From positions 1 through 35,965 of the forward strand of contig JAGBQM010000041.1 in the NCBI GenBank assembly GCA_017632855.1: a DNA stretch of 35,965 nt. The letters run 5' to 3'. This stretch comes from Aeriscardovia sp. Its GTDB lineage: Bacteria > Actinomycetota > Actinomycetes > Actinomycetales > Bifidobacteriaceae. Both the position numbers and the translations under genes were made by a program. Shown here in pieces: positions 16,568-24,564 of this stretch (the stretch's first letter is position 1; each line of letters opens with the position of its first letter). The notes under the pieces are model-generated. The model made no database searches. It was not told the origin of the DNA and saw only the letters and a program-made list of their open reading frames with translations.

Positions 16568-17896
16568 ATGGAGTCGACGGCATTTTTAACCGATATGTAT
16601 GAGTACAGCATGCTAAACGACGCCCTGTCTGACGGATCGGCGTTTAGGAAGTGCGTATTTGAGATGTACACCCGAAGCCTGGGCCCGGGACGCAGGTACG
16701 GGGTATTTGCAGGTCTGGGAAGATTACTGTCGTCTCTAAAGGACATGAGGCCCACGGGAAAAGAACTGGAGTTTTTGCTTTCCCAAAAAATCATTTCGCA
16801 AAAAACGGCGGAGTGGCTGGAAAGCTTCCGCTTCACAGGCACTTTGCGCTCCTACCTTGAAGGCGACATCTATTTCCCCCTTTCCCCCGTAATTCAGGTG
16901 GAGTCCAGCTATGCGGAGGGGCTGCTGTTGGAGACCCTTTCGCTTTCGATTCTTAATTATGATTCGGCGGTGGCCAGCGCAGCGTGCAGGATGAGCAATG
17001 TGAACCCCGGAAGGCCGTGCTACGAAATGGGGAGCAGGAGGATGAACGAGTGGGCGGCGGTGGCGGCCGCCAGAGCCGCAATAGTCGGGGGGTTTGAAGG
17101 GACGTCGAATATGCAGGCGGGCCTGCTTTACGGCATCCCCCTCATAGGCACCAGCGCCCACAGCTTCACCCTTGTCCACGATTCTGAAAAACAGGCCTTC
17201 GAGACGCAATTTAAAGAGAACCCCGACTCCACCTTCCTCGTAGACACTTTTGACGTCAAAAAGGCCATAGCCTCAGCCGTAAAGATCGCGGGGCCCAAAC
17301 TGAAGGGGGTGAGGATAGACTCCGGAGACCTTGGCTCCCTCGCCAGAGAGGTCAGGGCGGAACTTGACGCCTTGGGAGCGACTTCCACCAAGATTACGGT
17401 CACAGGTGACCTTGACGAGTACGCCCTGTTGTCCTTGAACTCGGCCCCCGTAGACGCCTGCGGCATAGGCACGAGGCTGGTGACGGGCTCCGGCATTCCC
17501 ACAAGCCAGATGGTATACAAGCTGGTGGAGAGGGAAGACAAAAACGGGAAAATGCAGCCCGTTTCAAAAAAGAGCGCGGGGAAAAGCACCTACCCTTACG
17601 CCAAGTCGGTATTCAGATCCATGAAGGACGGAAAGTACCTTGAAGAGATAGTGCTGATGGGAAGCGGGGAATGCAAGGAAAAATGGGAAAAATCCCATAT
17701 GGAAAAAGACAACCTCGTCCCCATGCTCCACGTTGTGGCAAAGGAAGGGAAGCCCAAAGAGGATCTTTGCGGGAAAAACGGACTTTTAAAGGCGAGGGAG
17801 AGGTGCAGGGAGGAAATCAGGAAGTTTCCCGATCAAATCCTTTCCCTTTCCCCTGGAGAACCCGTAATCGAAACCCAAATGATTCGCGCCCGCTAG
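16568..17896 (+). CDS. pncB: Nicotinate phosphoribosyltransferase
   Basis: A 442-residue enzyme of the NAD salvage (Preiss-Handler) pathway that makes nicotinate mononucleotide from nicotinate, PRPP and ATP. Conserved parts are the N-terminal LTDMYEYSML, FEGTSNMQAGLLYGIPLIGTSAHS (substrate and PRPP region) and VRIDSGDLGSLAREV. The ATG at 16568 follows GGACGGGAAA. Its stop codon overlaps that of DUF3039 on the opposite strand: both use the palindrome CTAG at 17893-17896. Supply of NAD would also matter for galE and gpsA in this window. Confidence 0.93.
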   Translation: MESTAFLTDMYEYSMLNDALSDGSAFRKCVFEMYTRSLGPGRRYGVFAGLGRLLSSLKDMRPTGKELEFLLSQKIISQKTAEWLESFRFTGTLRSYLEGDIYFPLSPVIQVESSYAEGLLLETLSLSILNYDSAVASAACRMSNVNPGRPCYEMGSRRMNEWAAVAAARAAIVGGFEGTSNMQAGLLYGIPLIGTSAHSFTLVHDSEKQAFETQFKENPDSTFLVDTFDVKKAIASAVKIAGPKLKGVRIDSGDLGSLAREVRAELDALGATSTKITVTGDLDEYALLSLNSAPVDACGIGTRLVTGSGIPTSQMVYKLVEREDKNGKMQPVSKKSAGKSTYPYAKSVFRSMKDGKYLEEIVLMGSGECKEKWEKSHMEKDNLVPMLHVVAKEGKPKEDLCGKNGLLKARERCREEIRKFPDQILSLSPGEPVIETQMIRAR

Positions 17897-18159
17897 TTTT
17901 TGGAGCCTGAAGAGAGGGAATTGTATATCCTTTGGCACTCTGGGCACACCGGCGCCCCGTCGTACTTTTTGGGAATCCATATTTTCCCGCAAAGCGCCAC
18001 CACGGGTTTTCCGCCCTTCGCTTTTTCCAATTCCGTTTTCGATACGTAGTGGGCGAACTTCTCGGAAGAGAAGTCCCCTCTTGCCGCGCCCTCTTCTTCG
18101 GTCTTTGTTTCCGACTCCTCTTTCACTTTCGTAGAGGGCGATTCGTAAGTTGATGCCAT
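17893..18159 (-). CDS. DUF3039 family small zinc-ribbon-like protein
   Basis: An 88-residue protein with a Ser/Glu/Lys-rich disordered N-terminal third, then FAHYV, GKPVVALCGKIWIPKK and VCPECQRIYN. The Cys of ALCGK and the CxxC of CPEC could bind a metal ion. This arrangement matches DUF3039, an actinobacterial family without known function. The ATG at 18159 has TAGGAT 6 nt upstream and no Shine-Dalgarno sequence. It is transcribed divergently from the SepIVA-like gene and overlaps the pncB stop codon by 3 nt. Confidence 0.8.
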   Translation of the reverse strand: MASTYESPSTKVKEESETKTEEEGAARGDFSSEKFAHYVSKTELEKAKGGKPVVALCGKIWIPKKYDGAPVCPECQRIYNSLSSGSKN

Positions 18160-18165
18160 GGTTCA

Positions 18166-18171
18166 ATCCTA
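18166..18171 (-). promoter_or_regulatory. -10 box for the DUF3039 gene (leaderless start)
   Basis: TAGGAT on the minus strand is placed 6 nt before the ATG at 18159 with no ribosome-binding site. It fits the loose TAnnnT -10 pattern common in actinobacteria. Confidence 0.5.
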
Positions 18172-18231
18172 CGGAAAAATATAAAAAATATAAAATGGGT
18201 GTAAATTTATCCTCAAGTTCAGGCAGGCATA

Positions 18232-18813
18232 ATGGCAGAAGAGCAGCCTGGCGAGTTCAAAGACGTTTTCTCGCCTATAGACAAAATGTATAAAATTCTG
18301 GCCGAGGCCAGAAGCGGGTTTATGGATCAGGACCTGGTCAAAGTGAGCCGATCTTCCATGGAAAGCCTGTTAGACGAGCTAAAGCAGTCCCTGCCTACCC
18401 AGCTGAAAAGCGCCGTAGAACTCATGAGGAACGCCGACGCCCAGATGGGGCGGGCCATGGCGGAAGCCCAAAAGACCACGCGGAAAGCCGAAGCGCAGGC
18501 GGAGAGGATAGTGTCGGAGGCTCAAAAGAGGGCCGACTACATTTCCAGCAACGACAATATAGTGAAAATCGCTTCCCAAAAGGCGGAAGGGATAATTGCC
18601 GAAGCTAAAGATAGAAGCGCGAGGATAGTGTCGGAGGCTCAAAAGAGGGCCGCAGATCTGGAGTCTTCTTCCCAGCATTGGTGCCTTGAAAACCTGCAGA
18701 GCCTTGTGCAGACTTTAAAAAAGCTGGAATACACGACCCAAGGGGGGATAGATAACATAAAAGCCAGGCAAAGGCAGAATGCAAACCAAAAAATGGAGGC
18801 AAATGAAAAATGA
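18232..18813 (+). CDS. SepIVA/DivIVA-like coiled-coil cell-division protein
   Basis: A 193-residue hydrophilic protein. The N-terminal ~50 residues are followed by a long Ala/Glu/Lys-rich coiled coil (about 60-145) and a Gln/Asn/Lys-rich tail. In Mycobacterium tuberculosis the DivIVA-domain protein SepIVA (Rv2927c) lies directly before the DUF177 gene and rnc, the same context as here, so an orthologous role in septum or polar growth is likely. That assignment is an inference from synteny and coiled-coil nature. The coiled coil contains two copies of RIVSEAQKRA encoded by an exact 32-nt direct repeat (18504-18535 and 18621-18652). The ATG at 18232 is preceded by AGGCAGG; a -10-like TAAAAT lies at 18191-18196. 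Confidence 0.75.
   Translation: MAEEQPGEFKDVFSPIDKMYKILAEARSGFMDQDLVKVSRSSMESLLDELKQSLPTQLKSAVELMRNADAQMGRAMAEAQKTTRKAEAQAERIVSEAQKRADYISSNDNIVKIASQKAEGIIAEAKDRSARIVSEAQKRAADLESSSQHWCLENLQSLVQTLKKLEYTTQGGIDNIKARQRQNANQKMEANEK
18504..18652 (+). repeat. Pair of exact 32-nt direct repeats inside the SepIVA-like gene
   Basis: The two copies, 18504-18535 and 18621-18652, are identical in DNA and start 117 nt (39 codons) apart in the same frame. Synonymous differences would be expected if the protein repeat were old, so the duplication is recent or is kept uniform by gene conversion. Confidence 0.85.
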
Positions 18814-19354
18814 ATATAAAGTGCCGGTAGCGGCGCTGCTCAGAAACCCGGGATCGCGCCAGGAAGCGAACTTTGAAGTGAAAGCCCCTTCCGGAATCGG
18901 GGACTCTTTTTACGGAGTCAAAGAGGGGAGCCCGGTCGGGCTGAAGGCCGTCCTTTTTTCGATGAGGTCAGGGCTCGAAGTCAAAGGGGAAATTTCCGCT
19001 ACCGAGGAGGGAAAATGTTCCCGCTGCTTAAAAGACATAAAAAGACCGGTAAAGGTGGAATTTTCGGCCTTCATGCCCTTTGAAAAGGAAATGGAGGAAG
19101 ATTCCCCCATGCCCTATGATCTGGACGAAGACGGGATATATCCCCTTTCGGGAGACTTTGCGGATTTTGAGGGCCTGATTAGAGACGAACTTGCCCTCCA
19201 ACTTTCCATGGTCCGGCTTTGCAAGCCCGACTGCAAAGGGCTTTGCCCGGAGTGCGGGGCGGATTTGAACGAAGTCGAAAACCACTCTCATGAAAAGCAG
19301 CCGGATCCGAGATTTAGGAAACTGGCCGATTTGAAGGAACGAATGACAAAGTAG
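18803..19354 (+). CDS. DUF177 (YceD-like) protein
   Basis: A protein of 183 residues from the ATG at 18803 (191 from the ATG at 18779). DUF177 proteins are associated with the 50S subunit or rRNA and almost always precede rpmF, as here. Sequence landmarks are PSGIGDSFYGVKEGSPV, the pair CSRC at the start of the second half, and C-x3-C plus CPECG near the C-terminus; these four cysteine clusters could form a metal site. The start at 18803 is preferred because the conserved KVPVAALL lies near residue 7 and GGAGG precedes it, although with a short 3-nt spacer. The start overlaps the end of the SepIVA-like gene by 11 nt. Confidence 0.85.
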   Translation: MKNEYKVPVAALLRNPGSRQEANFEVKAPSGIGDSFYGVKEGSPVGLKAVLFSMRSGLEVKGEISATEEGKCSRCLKDIKRPVKVEFSAFMPFEKEMEEDSPMPYDLDEDGIYPLSGDFADFEGLIRDELALQLSMVRLCKPDCKGLCPECGADLNEVENHSHEKQPDPRFRKLADLKERMTK

Positions 19355-19371
19355 GGCTTTAGAATTACAAT
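19343..19371 (+). promoter_or_regulatory. Promoter for rpmF
   Basis: ATGACA (19343-19348) and TACAAT (19366-19371), each matching the sigma-A consensus at 5 of 6 positions, are separated by exactly 17 nt. The -35 lies inside the end of the DUF177 gene, and the predicted transcript starts about 30 nt before the rpmF ATG. This would let rpmF be made at a higher level than DUF177. Confidence 0.6.
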
Positions 19372-19407
19372 CTGAAAAGTAATCCCGAAGAAATTAAAGG
19401 AGTCAGA

Positions 19408-19596
19408 ATGGCGCTGCCCAAGTATAAGACCTCGCGTGCCAATATCCACACCCGCAGATCTGCATGGAAAGCAGATGCTACGACAACCAACAAATGCCCG
19501 GAGTGCGGCAGGCCTACCCTTCAACATACGGCTTGTCCTTTCTGCGGTTATTGGCGCGGCAAAACTTACAAGGAAGCCATCAAGTACAAAAAGTAG
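19408..19596 (+). CDS. rpmF: 50S ribosomal protein L32
   Basis: A 62-residue ribosomal protein with the typical N-terminus [17 protein letters not shown] and a four-cysteine zinc ribbon (CPECG and CPFCG). The start ATG follows a strong AAAGGAG ribosome-binding site. The order DUF177-rpmF-rnc is conserved in many bacteria. It has its own promoter and a terminator follows. Confidence 0.96.
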   Translation: MALPKYKTSRANIHTRRSAWKADATTTNKCPECGRPTLQHTACPFCGYWRGKTYKEAIKYKK

Positions 19597-19613
19597 GGAT
19601 AGAGCTTCTTTGC

Positions 19614-19644
19614 CGCCACTCTCAAAAAGGGTGGCGTAATTTTT
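19614..19644 (+). terminator. Terminator or attenuator between rpmF and rnc
   Basis: CGCCACTCT (19614-19622) pairs with AGGGTGGCG (19628-19636) in a 9-bp stem with one G-U pair and a 5-nt loop, followed by TAATTTTT. The rnc start is only 20 nt further on, so partial read-through would set the low rnc level. Confidence 0.75.
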
Positions 19645-19663
19645 ATCTTCAGGAAGGCGGCTG

Positions 19664-20455
19664 ATGGCCCATAGCGTCAACAGGCAAAGCCGGGAAAATA
19701 AGAGCGCGGCGCCTCTAAAGCCCGTAGAAACCCTGAGGCTATGGAGGCGCACCCTGCAGAAGCTTCCGGAACTGATGGAAAAAACCGGAGCGAGCATCCC
19801 CTCCGACCTTCTCATGCGCAGCCTGACCCACCGATCCTTTTCCCACGAGCACCCCGACGCCCCCAATAACGAGAGGCTGGAGTTTCTGGGCGACTCCATA
19901 ATTCAGTCGATATCCACGATTTACCTTTTCAACCGCTTCCCCTTTATGGCGGAAAGGGAAATGACCTCGCTAAGAAGGGCGGCGGTGTGCGAAGAGGGCC
20001 TGGCCCAGATAGCTTTGGACTTGTCTTTAGACAAATTCCTCCTCTTGGGGAAAGGGGCCGCAAAGGAAGGAGGCAGGGAGCGCTCCAGCCTCCTTTGCGA
20101 CGCCTTTGAGGCCCTGGTGGGGGCGGCCTTCGTAAGCGGAGGCTGGGAAAACGCGGAAAAGCTGGCGGGAACCCCCCTGAGAAAAACGATAGACAGGAAC
20201 CTGAAAAACCTGGAGGGATCCAATCCCTACATGGATTGGAAGACTTCCCTGCTCGTCCTTGCCCGATCCATGGATTTGGGGGAACCTCATTTTTCAACTT
20301 CCTTTGACGAAGAGAAGGATTGCTTTACGGCCGAATGCGTCCTTCCTTCGGGAAAAGTTTTGGCGGTGGGGCAGGGCAAAAAAAAGAAAACGGCCCAGGA
20401 AAACGCAGCCGAGCTCTCATGCAGGGCTTTAAGAAAGCAAAGCGACCCGGATTAA
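19664..20455 (+). CDS. rnc: Ribonuclease III
   Basis: A 263-residue double-strand-specific endoribonuclease for rRNA processing and mRNA decay. The signature NERLEFLGDS (69-78) gives Glu73 and Asp77; the second acidic pair is Asp146 and Glu149 in CDAFEALVGAAF. A C-terminal double-stranded-RNA-binding domain spans about 185-258 and ends KKKKTAQENAAELSCRAL. The N-terminus carries an extra basic stretch of ~25 residues. The ATG at 19664 follows AGGAAGG. It is followed after 16 nt by cysS. Confidence 0.95.
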   Translation: MAHSVNRQSRENKSAAPLKPVETLRLWRRTLQKLPELMEKTGASIPSDLLMRSLTHRSFSHEHPDAPNNERLEFLGDSIIQSISTIYLFNRFPFMAEREMTSLRRAAVCEEGLAQIALDLSLDKFLLLGKGAAKEGGRERSSLLCDAFEALVGAAFVSGGWENAEKLAGTPLRKTIDRNLKNLEGSNPYMDWKTSLLVLARSMDLGEPHFSTSFDEEKDCFTAECVLPSGKVLAVGQGKKKKTAQENAAELSCRALRKQSDPD

Positions 20456-20471
20456 ACGAAATCGGAGGCCC

Positions 20472-21926
20472 ATGGAAAAACAGATCCTTCACCTTTTCAA
20501 TTCCCTTTCCAGAAGGGAAGAGGAATTTACGCCCAAATCCCCCGGAAAAGCGGGGGTGTACGTGTGCGGGCCGACAGTGCAGGCAGAGGCCCATATAGGC
20601 CATATGCGTTCGGCTGTGGCCTTCGACGTCTTGCGCCGATGGCTGGAAAAAAGCGGATATGAGGTGAACTTCATAAGAAACGTCACCGATATAGACGACA
20701 AGATACTGAAAAAAGCCAAGGAAGCGGAAGAAGAGTGGTGGGCTCTGGCCTACGGCTTTGAAAGGAGCTTTGAAAGGGACTACGGGCTCTTAAACGTCCT
20801 GCCTCCCACTTACGAGCCCAGGGCCACCGGACAGATCCCGGAAATGATAGAGCTTATAGAAATCCTCCTTGAAAAGGGGTACGCATACGTTGTATGCGCT
20901 CCTGAAGGCGGGGCGAACGTCTACTTTGACACAGAAAAGTGGAAGGATTACGGCGCCCTCACCAGGCAGGGGGGAGAAGGCGGCCCGGAAGAAGAGGAGA
21001 AGGGCGAAGGAAAGAAGCACCCAAGGGATTTCGCGCTTTGGAAGGCCCCCAAGGAAGGAGAACCCGCTTCAGCCTCATGGCAAGCCCCCTTTGGAAAGGG
21101 AAGGCCCGGATGGCATATAGAGTGCTCCGCCATGAGCCACAGGTTTCTTGGAGACGATTTCGACATCCACGGGGGAGGCCTAGATCTCCGCTTCCCGCAC
21201 CACGAAAACGAAATGGCCCAGTCTCTGGCTGCAGGCTGGCCCACCGCTTCCTATTGGCTCCACTCCGCATGGGTCACCCAAAAAGGGGAAAAAATGAGCA
21301 AGTCTTTGGGAAACGGCCTGGGGGTGGGGGAAATCTGCAGGCAGTTTTCCCCATGGGCCCTGCGCTACGCCCTCGCTTCCGTCCACTACAGGTCCATGCT
21401 CGAGTGGGGCCCCGAATGCGGTAAAGAGGGGATGGAAGTGGAAAAGAGGGTTTTTCGCTTCAAAGAGGAGGCGGAAAACTTTCTGGGCCGGAACGTCAAA
21501 GAAAAAGAGGCTCGGGACTTTCCTTTGGAGGGCCTGCCTGAAAAATTCGTTTCGGCCATGAACGCGGATCTCAACGTAGGCCAGGCCCTCGCCGTCATTT
21601 TCGACTCCCTTCGCTCTTTAAATTCTTCCATGCGCTCTTTCGGAGAAAAGGAAGAAGTGGAAGAGGGAATCCTGTCCGTCTTTTCTATGCTTTCGGTTTT
21701 GGGCCTTTCCCCGCTTTCAGGCCAGTGGGGCGAAAAAAGGGAAAAAGAAGAGTTGAAGGGGCTAGTGGAAGCCCTGATAGAAAAAAGGGAAGAAGCCCGC
21801 AAAGAAAAGGACTTTGAAAAGGCCGACTCCATACGCGGGCTCTTAAAGGAGTGCGGAATAGCCTTGGAGGACGCTAAAGGATCCACTTCCTGGCGCCGTA
21901 CAAATACCAATGGAGGGTTAAACTAA
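20472..21926 (+). CDS. cysS: Cysteinyl-tRNA synthetase
   Basis: A 484-residue class I aminoacyl-tRNA synthetase. The zinc ligands Cys32, Cys218, His243 and Glu247 are all in place, the HIGH motif is at 41-44 and KMSKS at 274-278. An acidic, Glu/Gly-rich insertion (about 168-183) lies in the catalytic domain. The C-terminal ~170 residues form the helical anticodon-binding region and end with a short extension. The ATG at 20472 follows GGAGG. It lies 5 nt before ffh. Confidence 0.96.
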   Translation: MEKQILHLFNSLSRREEEFTPKSPGKAGVYVCGPTVQAEAHIGHMRSAVAFDVLRRWLEKSGYEVNFIRNVTDIDDKILKKAKEAEEEWWALAYGFERSFERDYGLLNVLPPTYEPRATGQIPEMIELIEILLEKGYAYVVCAPEGGANVYFDTEKWKDYGALTRQGGEGGPEEEEKGEGKKHPRDFALWKAPKEGEPASASWQAPFGKGRPGWHIECSAMSHRFLGDDFDIHGGGLDLRFPHHENEMAQSLAAGWPTASYWLHSAWVTQKGEKMSKSLGNGLGVGEICRQFSPWALRYALASVHYRSMLEWGPECGKEGMEVEKRVFRFKEEAENFLGRNVKEKEARDFPLEGLPEKFVSAMNADLNVGQALAVIFDSLRSLNSSMRSFGEKEEVEEGILSVFSMLSVLGLSPLSGQWGEKREKEELKGLVEALIEKREEARKEKDFEKADSIRGLLKECGIALEDAKGSTSWRRTNTNGGLN

Positions 21927-21931
21927 AATCC

Positions 21932-23416
21932 ATGACCGCTTTCAGTTCTCTTAGCGACAAATTGACAAAAGTCTTCTCCTTCGCCCACTCGAAGGGAAAG
22001 CTGAGCGAAAAAGACATAGACCAGACAGTATCCGGAATCAGGACGGTCCTCCTGGATGCCGACGTCTCCCTTCCCGTGGTTCAAAAGTTCTGCGCCCAGG
22101 TAAAAGAAAAGGCTATGGGCTCCCAAGTCTCAAAGTCTTTGAACCCCAGCGAGCAGGTGGTGAAAATTGTCTACGGGGAGCTGGAAAGCGCCCTTGGGGA
22201 AGGCATAGAAAGGCCTCTTCGCTTTTCCAAAGTTCCCCCTACCGTAATAATGCTTTTAGGCCTTCAGGGAGCGGGGAAGACCACCCTGGCCGGAAAGCTT
22301 GCCTACTGGCTGAAGCAAACGGGCCATTCCCCTCTGCTCGTGGCAGCCGATCTTCAGAGGGCCGCTGCGGTAGAGCAGGTCTCAAAGGTGGCAAGCGAAG
22401 CCGGGGCGGGAATTTACACCCCCGACCTTTCCGGGTTTTTGAGCCGGAAGAACCCCGTCAAAGTTTCAAAAGACGCCATAGACTACGCCAAGCGCAAGCT
22501 CTATGACGTAGTGATAATCGATACCGCGGGACGTCTGGCAGTAGACGACGCACTTATAAAAGAGGCCTCCCAAATAAAGAAGGCGGTAGAGGCCAACGAA
22601 GTGCTTCTCGTGGTCGACTCCATGATAGGCCAGGACGCCGTAAAAGTGGCCGAGGCCTTTGACAAAGGCGTGGGCTTTACGGGCATCGTCCTTACGAAGC
22701 TGGATGGAGACGCAAGGGGCGGAGCCGCGCTGTCAGTCACCGGGATGACGGGAAAGCCTATACTTTTCGCCTCCGACGGAGAGAGGCTGAAAGACTTTGA
22801 AGTTTTCCATCCGGATCGCATGGCGAGCAGAATCCTGGACATGGGAGACACCCTTACCCTCATAGAGAGGGCGGAAAGGGAGTTTGACGAAAAGAGCGGG
22901 GAAGAAGTTGCAAAGAAGATAAAAGCCGGAAGTTTCGGCCTTGACGACTTTGTAAGTTCTTTGGAGCAGATTCGCAAGATGGGCTCTTTAAAGAAGATGC
23001 TCATGATGCTTCCCAGCATGAACCAGTACAGAAACCAGATAGAGGATATTGACGAGGGCAGGCTAGACAGGATCACCGCCATCATCTCTTCGATGACCCC
23101 TGCAGAAAAGGCCAACCCCGACATCATCAACGGTTCCAGGAGGGCGAGGATAGCAAGAGGCTCCGGCACTAACGTAAGCGAAGTAAATTCCCTCCTGTCC
23201 CGTTTCGCCCAGGCCTCCAAAATGATGAAAAAAATGGGCCCGAATATGGCCTCCGGCCCGATGATGGGGGACTTCGGAATGGGTATGCCTTCAGGAAAGG
23301 CGCCCGCGAAGAAGGGATCGGGAAAGAAAAAGAAATTCAAGTCCGGAAACCCTGCCAAGAGGGAGGAAGAGGAAAGGGCCCTTTTGGAGAGGCTGAACAA
23401 CAAAAAGCTGGAGTAG
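21932..23416 (+). CDS. ffh: Signal recognition particle protein Ffh (SRP54)
   Basis: A 494-residue GTPase that binds signal sequences of nascent membrane proteins together with 4.5S RNA. The N domain occupies about 1-95. The G domain has GLQGAGKTT (110-118), DTAGRL and TKLDGDARGG. The M domain is Met-rich with KMMKKMGPNMASGPMM, followed by a long Lys/Gly-rich tail. No ffs RNA gene is recognised nearby. The stop is 1 nt from the start of the next gene. Confidence 0.96.
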   Translation: MTAFSSLSDKLTKVFSFAHSKGKLSEKDIDQTVSGIRTVLLDADVSLPVVQKFCAQVKEKAMGSQVSKSLNPSEQVVKIVYGELESALGEGIERPLRFSKVPPTVIMLLGLQGAGKTTLAGKLAYWLKQTGHSPLLVAADLQRAAAVEQVSKVASEAGAGIYTPDLSGFLSRKNPVKVSKDAIDYAKRKLYDVVIIDTAGRLAVDDALIKEASQIKKAVEANEVLLVVDSMIGQDAVKVAEAFDKGVGFTGIVLTKLDGDARGGAALSVTGMTGKPILFASDGERLKDFEVFHPDRMASRILDMGDTLTLIERAEREFDEKSGEEVAKKIKAGSFGLDDFVSSLEQIRKMGSLKKMLMMLPSMNQYRNQIEDIDEGRLDRITAIISSMTPAEKANPDIINGSRRARIARGSGTNVSEVNSLLSRFAQASKMMKKMGPNMASGPMMGDFGMGMPSGKAPAKKGSGKKKKFKSGNPAKREEEERALLERLNNKKLE

Positions 23417-23417
23417 C

Positions 23418-24452
23418 ATGACGGCTTTCCACATCGTCTGTTGGGTTTTCACTTCCTTCTTTGCGGCGTGGCTTCTTTTGCGCCTGATTCCTGCAGGCAT
23501 GGATTCCAAAAGGCCCCTGATGGAGCTGATAGCCCTTTGCCCCTATGCCGCAGTAATCGAACTTCTTTTCACCATCCTCTCTTACTGCTCGGGAAACTGG
23601 GGATGCGGGATTTTGGGAAGCATCTTCCTTTTATGGGAAATATGGTTTTTAAGATCCTACCTTTTTGGAAAAAAGCTCAAGGACTCAGGCCCTTTTCTTA
23701 CCGTTATGACGCTAAACTGCAGGTACGGGAGGGCGGATGCAAAAGAAATTGAAGATTTCGCAAAGGAGCAGGACGTAGATATTTTGGCGCTTCAGGAGGT
23801 GAGCGCGGACCTAAAGGAAAAAGTCTCCCTATTCGATTCTTTTCCCTACCAGGTTTGCGGGGGAGAAAGTCGGGAGGACAACGGGGGATTCAACATGATC
23901 TTAAGCCGGAAAAAGCCCCTGGCCTATGCGACTTCAAGCGTGGATCTGTGCGCGGCGAACTGCCCCGCCATAACGATCGATTTTGACGGAAAAGTCCTTC
24001 TGGCCTCCAGCGTCCACCCCAAGTCCCCCCACCGAGGAGGAGAGTACTGGGGCTGGGGGGTGAACCACTTGTCCTCTTTCCTTTGTTTTTTGGGAAAAAA
24101 AGTCGAGATGCCGAAGTTTTGCCCCCGCCTTGGCTTGAAAGAGCCTGCCGTTAAAAAAGAAGCAGATTTCGCGATAGTGATGGGGGATATGAACTCTTCC
24201 CTTGATCATCCCTCTTTCAGGGCGGTATTAAGATCCGGCATGAAGGATTCTTCCATGGACACCCACTCGGGCCCCCATCCCACTTTTCCGGCCACATGGA
24301 AGGGGTGGCATGAAGCGCTGGAACTGGACCACGTCCTTCACTCTTCAGGGCTTAGAAGCTACTTTGTAAAAACGAAAAAAATTTCAGGAACCGATCATCT
24401 CGCCCTTGTAAGCCGCCTTGGCAAAGAAAAGGGTTCAAGTACTATACTTTAA
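23418..24452 (+). CDS. Membrane-anchored endonuclease/exonuclease/phosphatase family protein
   Basis: A 344-residue protein with three predicted N-terminal membrane segments (about 5-24, 36-54, 57-78) and an EEP-fold catalytic domain on the far side. The metal and catalytic residues are visible in TLNCRYG, LALQEVS (Glu), MGDMNSS (Asp/Asn), LELDHVL (Asp) and GTDHLAL (Asp-His). The EEP superfamily includes nucleases and sphingomyelinase/phosphoinositide phosphatase-like enzymes, so the substrate is unknown. Membrane anchoring suggests action on an extracellular or lipid substrate. It follows ffh by 1 nt and is probably co-transcribed with it. Confidence 0.85.
   Translation: MTAFHIVCWVFTSFFAAWLLLRLIPAGMDSKRPLMELIALCPYAAVIELLFTILSYCSGNWGCGILGSIFLLWEIWFLRSYLFGKKLKDSGPFLTVMTLNCRYGRADAKEIEDFAKEQDVDILALQEVSADLKEKVSLFDSFPYQVCGGESREDNGGFNMILSRKKPLAYATSSVDLCAANCPAITIDFDGKVLLASSVHPKSPHRGGEYWGWGVNHLSSFLCFLGKKVEMPKFCPRLGLKEPAVKKEADFAIVMGDMNSSLDHPSFRAVLRSGMKDSSMDTHSGPHPTFPATWKGWHEALELDHVLHSSGLRSYFVKTKKISGTDHLALVSRLGKEKGSSTIL
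24418..24448 (+). promoter_or_regulatory. Possible promoter for rpsP
   Basis: TTGGCA (24418-24423) and TATACT (24443-24448) each match the consensus at 5 of 6 positions but are 19 nt apart, longer than ideal. The leader of about 110 nt would contain a 7-bp inverted repeat (24459-24465 and 24483-24489) and the AAGGAG of rpsP. Confidence 0.35.
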
Positions 24453-24564
24453 TTTGAAATGCGCCTCCCGCCCCTCTCGCGCGGCGCATGCAAAAAATGA
24501 CTGATTTGTTTATGCCCCACTTAAATGGAAAGGTCAGATTTCTTTTGAAAAAGGAGTTAGTGCC

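Noticed and set aside
24459-24489. Inverted repeat before rpsP as a terminator of the EEP gene
   Set aside because: The stem has 7 bp with a 17-nt loop and no T run on the plus strand, so a terminator call is not supported.
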